DNA from: Rhodoferax sp. U2-2l
Lineage (GTDB): Bacteria > Pseudomonadota > Gammaproteobacteria > Burkholderiales > Burkholderiaceae_C
Assembly (NCBI RefSeq): GCF_020594515.1
Contig: NZ_JAJCTH010000021.1
Coordinates: 22,773-86,772 of the forward strand
Length of the DNA: 64,000 bases
Reading direction: 5' to 3'
Part shown: piece after piece, positions 44,439-51,366 of the stretch
Layout: each line of letters opens with the position of its first letter
Position numbering within the stretch: the first letter of the stretch is position 1
The notes under the pieces: generated by a model
Database searches by the model: none
What the model was told of the DNA's origin: nothing
Seen by the model: the letters and a program-made list of their open reading frames with translations, nothing else
Program-made: the position numbers and the translations under genes

Positions 44439-45154
44439 AACGACCGTTCTGGCTGCCCGTTGGCGGGGGCGTCAAACTGCGCAAACAACAGGTTGTTCTC
44501 CAGATGGATGTGGTTCATCAAGTCGTTGGTGAGCTGGTTGACGCCGCCGTACAGCGCCCGCCAGGTGGTGCATGCGTCCTCAGGCGCGGTGGCATCGTGG
44601 GTGAGCGCCGCCAACTGGTCCAGCAGGGCGCCGTGGTCCAGATGTTCGGCCCGCATCATGTCGATGGGGTCGCCCACGAACGGGTTGCCGCCGTCCAGCA
44701 GCATGGGGAAAAGAATGGTCTCTTCCTTCTCCATGTGGGCCAACAGTTCCTGCTCCATGGTTTCCAGCAGATCGGCCAGGCCAGTCGGCACCAGCGGGTG
44801 ATTGCGGTGCACCGCTTCCACCCGATCAGCCATGCGGATCAGCTCTGGCAACTGGTCACGGTGCACGGCGTGGTATCGGGTCAGGATGTGATCGATCAGC
44901 GCCGGTGGGTCTGATGCCACGGGTTGACTGGCGTCGCGCCGCAAGGCCTGCAGTTGGGCCAGTACCGCCTGAGCGTCCAACCCCTTGGCGGCGGCGGCCT
45001 GGCTCAGACTGATCTGGCCGCCACAACAAAAATCAAGTTTCAAGCGTCGGAAAACGGCGGTAGCGCCCGGCAGCTTGACCGCGATCTGACCCAGGGCATG
45101 CGCCGCGTCAGGGGTGTAGGTGTTGGCTGCCAAGGTGTCAGGTTGCGCAAACAT
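44435..45154 (-). CDS. ytfE: Iron-sulfur cluster repair di-iron protein (YtfE/Ric/ScdA)
   Basis: Hemerythrin-like di-iron protein that repairs Fe-S clusters damaged by NO or oxidants. 239 residues. The N-terminal ScdA_N domain has LKLDFCCGGQISL; the hemerythrin-like part supplies metal ligands in HILTRYHAVHRDQLPEL, HMEKEETILFPML, MMRAEHLDHGALL and LMNHIHLENNLLFAQF. It diverges from nsrR, its usual repressor, across 94 bp, and its stop overlaps the ccoG start. Confidence 0.95.
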   Translation of the reverse strand: MFAQPDTLAANTYTPDAAHALGQIAVKLPGATAVFRRLKLDFCCGGQISLSQAAAAKGLDAQAVLAQLQALRRDASQPVASDPPALIDHILTRYHAVHRDQLPELIRMADRVEAVHRNHPLVPTGLADLLETMEQELLAHMEKEETILFPMLLDGGNPFVGDPIDMMRAEHLDHGALLDQLAALTHDATAPEDACTTWRALYGGVNQLTNDLMNHIHLENNLLFAQFDAPANGQPERSL

Positions 45155-45180
45155 GGGTCAAATCCTTTAAAGGTGAATTT

Positions 45181-45230
45181 ACGATGAATATTATTTTAGA
45201 CGTTAACATTCACGCGTGATGTTTCTTTAA
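45181..45230. promoter_or_regulatory. Candidate NsrR operator region between ytfE and nsrR
   Basis: The AT-rich intergenic region has TGAATATTA (45185-45193) and TAACATTCA (45204-45212), forming a dyad with a 10-bp spacer, and CACGCGTG (45211-45218), flanked by AACAT and ATGTT. ACGATGAATAT matches the E. coli NsrR half-site at 8 of 11 bases, but the second half-site is poor. It is a plausible but unproven operator. Confidence 0.35.
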
Positions 45231-45248
45231 CGAACCCCTTTTTGACCT

Positions 45249-45734
45249 ATGCGCCTGACCCAGTGGACGGATTACACCTTGCGTGTGCTGATGTATTGCG
45301 CCGCCTGCCAGGGGCGAGCGCAACCGGTCACGATCACCGAGATTGCCGAGCAGCATGGCATCTCGCGCAGCCACCTGACCAAAATCGTGCAGGAACTCGG
45401 CGCCCGCGGCTGGCTGGAAACCACACGCGGCCGCGGGGGCGGCATTCGTCTGCTGAAACCCGCGCAGGACATCGCTCTGGGTGAGGTGGTGCGCGCCACC
45501 GAGACCGATTTCGCGATGGTGGAGTGTTTTGACCCGGTGCAAAACCAATGCCGTATGAGCCAGCATTGCCGACTCAAAGCGGTGCTCTCTCAGGCCACGC
45601 AGCGTTACCTGGCGGTGCTGGACGGCGTCACGCTGGCCGATCTGGTGGCGTCTGCGGCGCCTGCTCGTTCAGCGTCTGCGGTCAATACCCGGCACCTGCA
45701 GCCGATTCCTGGGCTCCCGTTTCGCGAGGATTAA
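45249..45734 (+). CDS. nsrR: Rrf2-family NO-sensing repressor NsrR
   Basis: Transcription repressor whose [4Fe-4S] cluster is destroyed by NO, releasing NO-stress genes. 161 residues: a winged helix-turn-helix (about 1-65; LTKIVQELGARGWLETTRGR) and cluster ligands C93, C101 and C107 (ECFDPVQNQCRMSQHC), the NsrR pattern. It diverges from ytfE, its typical target. The next gene, narL, converges with it 17 bp away. It probably autoregulates and represses ytfE-ccoG (inference). Confidence 0.93.
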   Translation: MRLTQWTDYTLRVLMYCAACQGRAQPVTITEIAEQHGISRSHLTKIVQELGARGWLETTRGRGGGIRLLKPAQDIALGEVVRATETDFAMVECFDPVQNQCRMSQHCRLKAVLSQATQRYLAVLDGVTLADLVASAAPARSASAVNTRHLQPIPGLPFRED

Positions 45735-45751
45735 GCCCCGCTGCGTCCTGA

Positions 45752-46462
45752 TCACAGCAGCCCGTGCTCGGACGCCATCACGGCGGCGTGCACCCGCGAA
45801 CTCACCCCCAGTTTGCGCAGAATGTGCTGCACGTGGATCTTGACGGTGGTCTCGACAATGCCGTAATCGCGGGCAATCTCCTTGTTGCTGGCGCCGCGGG
45901 CAATGCCGCGCAGCACATCCTGTTCACGCGGTGACAGGCTGGCCAGTGCGCAGGCTTGGGGGCTGCGGCTGGGGCTGTCGGCGACCGGCTCGGCCTGACT
46001 GACCGGCGCAACGCGGGTCGACGCACCTTTGTAGGCGGCCACCAGTTTGCCCATCATTTCCGGGGCGATCACGCTGTCGCCGTGAAACGCGCGGTGGACC
46101 GCCGCGGTGAGCGCGTCACCTTCCATGGTTTTGAGCAGGTAGGCGCTGGCGCCGCCCTGCAAGGCGGCCAACAGGTCGCTTTCGTCCTCGCTGACGGTGA
46201 GCATCAGGATGCAGCAGTTGGGCGCGGCTTCCAGCAGCGAGGGCAGGGCATCGACGCCGCTGACGCCGGGCAAATGGTTGTCCAGCAGGATCACGTCGGG
46301 TTGTAGCTCCTGGGCTTTGCGCAGGGCCTGCCCGGCGTCCGCCGCATCACCGACCACGGTGAGCAGCGGGTCGCGCGACAACAAGGCGGTCAGGCCGCGG
46401 AGAAACAGCGTGTGGTCGTCAACCACCAGGATCCGGATTGGTGTGTTGTCAGGCGTGTTCAT
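45752..46462 (-). CDS. narL: Nitrate/nitrite response regulator NarL
   Basis: LuxR/FixJ-type response regulator, 236 residues. The receiver domain has the acidic pair D15-D16 and phospho-acceptor D61 (VILLDNHLPGVSG); the C-terminal helix-turn-helix is LSPREQDVLRGIARGASNKE through VKIHVQHILRKLGVSSRVHA. It starts 7 bp after narX, its cognate kinase. The linker (about residues 140-165) is Pro/Ser/Ala-rich. It presumably activates the nar operon through TACYYMT heptamers. Confidence 0.94.
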   Translation of the reverse strand: MNTPDNTPIRILVVDDHTLFLRGLTALLSRDPLLTVVGDAADAGQALRKAQELQPDVILLDNHLPGVSGVDALPSLLEAAPNCCILMLTVSEDESDLLAALQGGASAYLLKTMEGDALTAAVHRAFHGDSVIAPEMMGKLVAAYKGASTRVAPVSQAEPVADSPSRSPQACALASLSPREQDVLRGIARGASNKEIARDYGIVETTVKIHVQHILRKLGVSSRVHAAVMASEHGLL

Positions 46463-46469
46463 CTCAATC

Positions 46470-48395
46470 TCATGGGGTTGGCAGGGCAGGCACGGCTTCG
46501 CGCTGGACGGGTTTGTGCGCGCTGGGGTGTGGCACAGACGGCAAGGTCAGAATCACCGAACTGCCGCGCAATGGGGTGGATACCAGGTCAATCTGGGCCC
46601 CGATGCGCTGCGCGCGCTCAGCCATGATGCGCAGGCCGACATGCGTCTGGTCGTGCTGGTCGGCGTCCGGGTTGAAGCCGATGCCATCGTCTCGTACCTC
46701 AAAGCGCCAGCTGGGTTGCTGCTGCACGTCCAGCCACGCCTGGGAGGCATGCGCGTGTTTGCGAATGTTGGACAAAGCCTCTTGCAGGATGTGCAGCACC
46801 TGAATCTGCACGTCGGGGCTCAGCGGCAAGCCTTGGCCCTGCATGCTCAAGGTTGATTTGATGCCGCTTTGCAGTTCAAACTTTTGCAAGGTGGTGGCTA
46901 GGGCAGGTTCGATGTCTTCGGTGTTGGTGCGGGTCCTAAAGTGCAGCAGCAGCTCGCGCACATCGCCGTAACTCTCTTTCACGCCCACATCGATTTCTTC
47001 GAGAATTTTGGCCACCTCGTCGGCCTGGCCGGTTTTCAGCGCATCACGCATCAGCTGCACCTGAATTTTGAGGAACGCCAGTGATTGGGCAATCGAGTCA
47101 TGTAACTCGCGCGCCAGCAGGTGGCGTTCTTGCGATACGGCGGCTTCCTTTTCCAGGGCATTGAGGCGCAGGTTTTCCATGCCGCTGGCCAGGTGGCTGC
47201 TCAGGGCTTCAAACAGCGAGCGTTCGGCGGGCGTGGGCTCGGTTCTGGCGTGGAAGAACAAATCCACCTCCCCCATGAAATGCCCGTGCAGGCGAACCGG
47301 GATGGTGACCAGGGTCTCGAACCCGGCCCGGGCACAGTGAGGTTGCTGGGTGGCAGACAGGTTGTGGATCGGGATCACGCTCAGGCCCGCGCCCGGGTCG
47401 GCCGAACCACAGGCGCAGTCACCCGAATAAATGCATTGTTCAGCGTCCACCATGTTCGGCGGCAGCCCATGGGTGGCCAGCAGCAGATAACGCTGCCCAC
47501 CCTGGCTGGACCAGCGCAGCGCGACACCATCCGCGTGCGAAATCTTGGCCAGACTTTGGGTGAATTCCTGCGCCAAGGTGTCGAGTGAGGTGGCCTTGGT
47601 CACCAGCGCGGTGACCTCGTACAGGCTCGCCAGCCGCTCGGACTTTTCCTGCAGCAGCCGGGTTTTCTCGGCCACCTTGCTCTCCAGATTGCGGTACATG
47701 GACTGCAGGTGTTCGGCCATGCCGTTGAAGCCCTCGGCCAGGGTGCCGAATTCGTCGCTGGTGACGCGCGCCACCCGGGCCTCAAAGTCACCCAGCTGGA
47801 TCTTTTCAATGGCTTGTTTGAGCTGGCCGACCGGCTCCAGCACAAACATGTAACCGGTGTAGAGCAGGACCGTGGCACCCAGGATGACCGAGCCCAGCAT
47901 GCTCAGCTGCAACAAATGCAGCAGCGCGGTCCAGCGGGCCAGATGCACCTCGATGCCGTTGACAAAATGGTCAATATCCGCAGCAAAACGCACGGTATCC
48001 GAGCTGAGTTCCTCAAACCGTTGCGGGGCGGCCTGGATCCAGCGCTGCTGGTAACGCGCCCAGTCGGTCTCCACCACGGCAAAACGCTGGCGCGTGTCGT
48101 CGTCCCAGGGCACAAACAGCGGTCGGTTCGGGTCGCCCTGTTTCAGCGTGGCCAGGCTGCGGTCAAATTCGGCGGCCTGTTCGGGCACCAGTTGGGTGTT
48201 GCCCGTGCCAATGGACAACGACAGCCGGTAAGACTGCATGCGCATGCGCCCGGCTTCATTGACCGCTGCGGCACCGCCGTCGAGCTGCCACGACACCCAC
48301 AGCGTGGCCACCGTGGCCATGAACACCAGCAGCATGAACGGCGCCCCCACCATCAACAGTTTGGCGCCCAGACTCCAGTGTCGGGTGTGGGTCAT
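46470..48395 (-). CDS. narX: Nitrate/nitrite sensor histidine kinase NarX
   Basis: Membrane sensor kinase for periplasmic nitrate and nitrite, 641 residues. TM1 is about residues 11-36, directly followed by the ligand-binding P-box (LDGGAAAVNEAGRMRMQSYR), TM2 about 163-187, HAMP about 187-240, a GAF-like central module (about 255-405) with Cys321, Cys327, Cys329 and Cys354, the HisKA_3 dimerisation domain with H432 (LLARELHDSIAQSLAFLKIQ) and a HATPase domain (VLHILQEALSNIRKHAHA, DDGIGFN). It is followed by narL. Its own promoter may be shared with the upstream 91-aa gene. Confidence 0.95.
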   Translation of the reverse strand: MTHTRHWSLGAKLLMVGAPFMLLVFMATVATLWVSWQLDGGAAAVNEAGRMRMQSYRLSLSIGTGNTQLVPEQAAEFDRSLATLKQGDPNRPLFVPWDDDTRQRFAVVETDWARYQQRWIQAAPQRFEELSSDTVRFAADIDHFVNGIEVHLARWTALLHLLQLSMLGSVILGATVLLYTGYMFVLEPVGQLKQAIEKIQLGDFEARVARVTSDEFGTLAEGFNGMAEHLQSMYRNLESKVAEKTRLLQEKSERLASLYEVTALVTKATSLDTLAQEFTQSLAKISHADGVALRWSSQGGQRYLLLATHGLPPNMVDAEQCIYSGDCACGSADPGAGLSVIPIHNLSATQQPHCARAGFETLVTIPVRLHGHFMGEVDLFFHARTEPTPAERSLFEALSSHLASGMENLRLNALEKEAAVSQERHLLARELHDSIAQSLAFLKIQVQLMRDALKTGQADEVAKILEEIDVGVKESYGDVRELLLHFRTRTNTEDIEPALATTLQKFELQSGIKSTLSMQGQGLPLSPDVQIQVLHILQEALSNIRKHAHASQAWLDVQQQPSWRFEVRDDGIGFNPDADQHDQTHVGLRIMAERAQRIGAQIDLVSTPLRGSSVILTLPSVPHPSAHKPVQREAVPALPTP

Positions 48396-48447
48396 GGGGG
48401 CGTCGCTCTATGGGCTGGCCGGATCATGGCGCCTGCCTGGCGGGTGG

Positions 48448-48723
48448 TCAGGCGGTGCCTTGGGGCGCCGTGTCGTCGCCTTCTGCCAGCGCTTGTTCAA
48501 ATTCAGCCAGCTCTGCGGCAATGGCGGCATATTTTTTGGATTTGGCCCGGTTGTCGACCCATGTGAGGGTTGCCGCTTCCAGATCCGCTTTGAAATGGGC
48601 CAGTGCAGCTTGTTTGATGTCGGGCGTTGAGGGACCGGACCACAGGTCGATCAGCTCGGACAGGCCGTTGTCAAAGTCGTCGAAGGTTTCAAGCGGCGTC
48701 CATGGGGCGGCGGTATCAATCAT
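48448..48723 (-). CDS. Hypothetical acidic protein, 91 aa
   Basis: I do not recognise a family. The product is acidic and helical (starts MIDTAAPWTPLETFDDFDNG, with a helix DIKQAALAHFKADLEAATL and AKSKKYAAIAAELAEFEQAL), with no signal peptide or membrane segment. It lies 52 bp upstream of narX on the same strand, so it may be co-transcribed with narXL. Codon use is normal. The start ATG is at 48723. It might be a small partner of the sensor system, but there is no direct evidence. Confidence 0.65.
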   Translation of the reverse strand: MIDTAAPWTPLETFDDFDNGLSELIDLWSGPSTPDIKQAALAHFKADLEAATLTWVDNRAKSKKYAAIAAELAEFEQALAEGDDTAPQGTA

Positions 48724-48892
48724 TTTTTCTTTCGTTCAGGGTGTGGGTGTCAGTGTGGCGAGCCAAGCCCGCGGTGGCCGGACCGCATCCCGGTGTGAGG
48801 CCTGTGCCTTCATCACGCTGGAGCGGCGGTGCCCGTGGGCAGATCGTGGCCTATCATACCGGCGGCTTACAGCATCACGAAAAGGCAGCGCC

Positions 48893-49468
48893 GTGCTCTC
48901 CATCACCACCCCCGAGTCGCATGTTTATCCCTGGTATGTCCGGGTGTTCTTTTGGAATCAAAAACGCCGCTACGGGGCGATTTTGGAGCCCGCTCGCCTT
49001 TGGGGCCGTACCCCCAAGGTGTTTGCGGCCTTGGCGCTGCTGTACGGCGCGCTGGACCGGCGTTCGTCACCCCTTGAGCCGTCGTTGCGAACACTCATCA
49101 CGGTGCGGGTATCCCAAATCAACTGGTGCAGCTTTTGTGTGGACGTCAATGCGGCCACAGCGTTAAAACGCGACATCAGCGAAGCCAAATTGCTGGCTGT
49201 CGCTAGCTTTGCCGACAGCCCTTTGTTCTCGGAACGGGAAAAAGCTGCTTTGACTTACGCCGAGTCCATGACACATTCAGATCAGCGGTCATCGGGCGAG
49301 GTGTTCACCACCCTGCGTCGCCATTTCAGCGACGACGCCATCATCGAACTGACCGCGTTGATTTCGTTTCAGAACCTGTCGAGCAAGTTCAACGCCGCGC
49401 TGCAGGTGCCGCCGCAGGGTTTCTGTGCGTTGTCACCGGTGCTTTCCCAGGAAAGCGCTTCCAGCTGA
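48893..49468 (+). CDS. Carboxymuconolactone decarboxylase/AhpD-like protein
   Basis: A 191-residue alpha-helical protein of the CMD/AhpD superfamily. The redox pair C79-x2-C82 (SQINWCSFCVDVN) matches the AhpD-type CxxC; the preceding LRTLITVRVSQ and following LTYAESMTHSDQ are typical, while the usual His after the CxxC is replaced by Asn. I chose GTG 48893 (VLSITTPESHVYPWYV), preceded by AAAGG at about 48880-48885. It probably acts in peroxide or thiol redox chemistry; the partner is unknown. It diverges from the narX side. Confidence 0.8.
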   Translation: MLSITTPESHVYPWYVRVFFWNQKRRYGAILEPARLWGRTPKVFAALALLYGALDRRSSPLEPSLRTLITVRVSQINWCSFCVDVNAATALKRDISEAKLLAVASFADSPLFSEREKAALTYAESMTHSDQRSSGEVFTTLRRHFSDDAIIELTALISFQNLSSKFNAALQVPPQGFCALSPVLSQESASS

Positions 49469-49550
49469 CGGGGGCCGTTGAAGCGCCGCGACAGCAGGCA
49501 ACGCGCCGGACACAGGTGCGGGCTCAGGTTCCCGTCGATGCCGGCAGGGA

Positions 49551-49589
49551 TTAGGGTTTACCCTTAGAATTCACACCTTTCTGAATTCT
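49551..49589. promoter_or_regulatory. Double dyad upstream of the tandem ygjV genes
   Basis: TTAGGG-TTTA-CCCTTA (49551-49566) is directly followed by the perfect inverted repeat AGAATTC-N10-GAATTCT (49566-49572 with 49583-49589). The pair ends 35 bp before the ATG at 49625 and could be an operator. No regulator candidate is adjacent. Confidence 0.4.
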
Positions 49590-49624
49590 TACTCATCCGC
49601 GCCAAGGCATTGGCGCCTTCCACC

Positions 49625-50140
49625 ATGTCCCTTCATCTCATCGACGTGACCGGTATGGCCGCTCTGACCCTCAACGTGGCAGGGCTGGTGCGGACCTCCG
49701 ACCGCTCACTGCGCCATTCCACGGGATGGGCGTCTGCGCTCTGGGCTGCCAACAATTTGTTGATCGGTGCCCAAAGTGCTGCGGCGTTGAGTGTGCTCAG
49801 TGTCGGGCGGCAGGTGTCGGCATCGTCGGTGCAGGGGAGAAGTGATCGCACCAAATTGTTCACCTGTCTGGCCTTCCTGGTGGTGACGCTGGGCATTGGT
49901 GCCTTGACCTGGGACGGCATGACGACCTTGTTTGCGATGGCAGGCTCGATGCTGGCCACCTACGCCATGTTTTTCATGCGTGGTGTGGCGTTGCGGGTGG
50001 CCATGATCGGTGTGGCGTCGCTGTGGATGTACAACGCCTGGGCCTACGATTCATGGTGGCAGATGTTTGCCAACACCCTGAACGGCACCGCCGCGGCTTA
50101 TGGCGCCTGGCGTGCGTCCAAAGCGCAAGCGGCCAGCTGA
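49625..50140 (+). CDS. YgjV-family inner-membrane protein (first copy)
   Basis: A 171-residue membrane protein with about five or six hydrophobic segments (for example GMAALTLNVAGLV, LFTCLAFLVVTLGIGALTW, MLATYAMFFMRGVALRVAMI) and the ending NTLNGTAAAYGAWRA. The helix pattern and the WASALWAANNLLIGAQSAAA segment resemble the YgjV (Imp-YgjV) family, whose function is unknown to me. ATG 49625 gives MSLHLIDVTGM. The second copy begins 18 bp later, so the two are probably an operon and may form a heteromer. Confidence 0.7.
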   Translation: MSLHLIDVTGMAALTLNVAGLVRTSDRSLRHSTGWASALWAANNLLIGAQSAAALSVLSVGRQVSASSVQGRSDRTKLFTCLAFLVVTLGIGALTWDGMTTLFAMAGSMLATYAMFFMRGVALRVAMIGVASLWMYNAWAYDSWWQMFANTLNGTAAAYGAWRASKAQAAS

Positions 50141-50158
50141 GCACCCGAGGGGCGGGTC

Positions 50159-50701
50159 GTGCAGGGTTGGCTTGACACGGCACAACTGTTTGGCTACGCA
50201 GCATTTGTGCTGGGTGTGGCGTCTTTTTTACAGAAGACCGACAGGCGCTTCAAAATCTTCATGGCGCTGGAATGTAGCGCCTACATGGCCCATTTCATGT
50301 TGCTGGGCAACCCGTCTGCCGCGGCGAGTTCGCTGGTGTCGGTCACACGCTCGGTGGTGTCCATTTACACCCGGTCGGTCTGGATCGCGTTGATTTTTGT
50401 CGGTATCAATGTGGCGCTGGGCTTCAAGCTGGCCACGGTCTGGTGGAACTGGTTGCCGCTGATGGCTTCTACAGCCGGCACCCTGGCCATGTTTCTGTTC
50501 ACCGGCATTCGCATGCGTCTGCTGATGTTGCTGGGCACCCTGTTCTGGATTGCCAACAACGTGCTGTCCGGCTCGATTGGCGGCACTGCGTTGGAAGTCA
50601 TCATTGCCGCCACCAACAGCTACACCATCTACAGATTGTGGGCCCAGGCCCGCAGGGTGCCGGCGAACACGCAGGGCGCCGTCAGCCCGGACCTGGCTTA
50701 A
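50159..50701 (+). CDS. YgjV-family inner-membrane protein (second copy)
   Basis: A 180-residue paralogue of the preceding protein, closer to the family consensus: QLFGYAAFVLGVASFLQKTD, ALECSAYMAHFMLLGNPSAA, VSVTRSVVSIYTRS and the end ALEVIIAATNSYTIYRLW. About six hydrophobic segments. The start is GTG 50159 with GAGGGGCGG just upstream. The stop overlaps the convergent RluA-type gene by four bases. The function of the family is not known to me. Confidence 0.78.
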   Translation: MQGWLDTAQLFGYAAFVLGVASFLQKTDRRFKIFMALECSAYMAHFMLLGNPSAAASSLVSVTRSVVSIYTRSVWIALIFVGINVALGFKLATVWWNWLPLMASTAGTLAMFLFTGIRMRLLMLLGTLFWIANNVLSGSIGGTALEVIIAATNSYTIYRLWAQARRVPANTQGAVSPDLA

Positions 50702-51366
50702 AACGGTGTCGGGCTGACAAACCGGATGGGCTGCCCGGTGACGGGGTGCATCAAGGCCAGTTCGGTGGCGTGTAACAACAGACGCGCTGACTTGTCCACC
50801 ACATCGGCAGGCGCGTAGAGGGCGTCGCCCACTATGGGGTGCCCGATGGCCCGCAGGTGCACCCGCAGTTGGTGAGACCGCCCCGTCAGGGGTTCCAGCT
50901 GAAGACGGCTGGTGTGGGTGGCCCGGTTCACCGACACCACTTGCCAGCGCGTCTGGCTGGGTTTGCCCGCCTGAACGTCAATGACACGCAAAGGCCGGTT
51001 GGGCCAATCCAGTGCGATAGGTAAATCGATCTGTTGCCACGCGCCGCTGTCGCTGCCTTCAGGCACGGTGACCAGCCCATCGACCACGGCTTGGTAGCGC
51101 TTGTGAACGGTGCGGCTGGCAAAGGCGTCGTTGAGCAGGCGCTGCACCTCAGCGTTCAGGGCCATGAGCATCAGGCCAGAGGTGCCCATATCCAGTCTGT
51201 GGACAACGCTGGCGGTGGGGTAACTGCGCTGTACCCGCGACGACAAACAGTCCTGCTTGTCCGCACCACGACCCGGCACACTCAACAAGCCGGCGGGTTT
51301 GTCCAGGACCAACAAGGCATCGTCCTGGTAGACGATGGCATAACCATCGGGCTCAGGGGTCGACAC
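50698..51366 (-). CDS. RluA-family RNA pseudouridine synthase
   Basis: Converts specific uridines in rRNA or tRNA to pseudouridine. The catalytic signature is VVHRLDMGTSGLMLMA (Asp), preceded by LLVLDKPAGLLSVPGRG and followed by GRSHQLRVHLRAIGHPIVGD. About 222 residues from GTG 51366; an alternative GTG is at 51399. Both starts lie inside the 3' end of the hybrid kinase gene, giving an overlap of at least 14 bp, which suggests translational coupling. There is no S4 domain, so it is of the short RluA type. Confidence 0.88.
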   Translation of the reverse strand: MSTPEPDGYAIVYQDDALLVLDKPAGLLSVPGRGADKQDCLSSRVQRSYPTASVVHRLDMGTSGLMLMALNAEVQRLLNDAFASRTVHKRYQAVVDGLVTVPEGSDSGAWQQIDLPIALDWPNRPLRVIDVQAGKPSQTRWQVVSVNRATHTSRLQLEPLTGRSHQLRVHLRAIGHPIVGDALYAPADVVDKSARLLLHATELALMHPVTGQPIRFVSPTPF

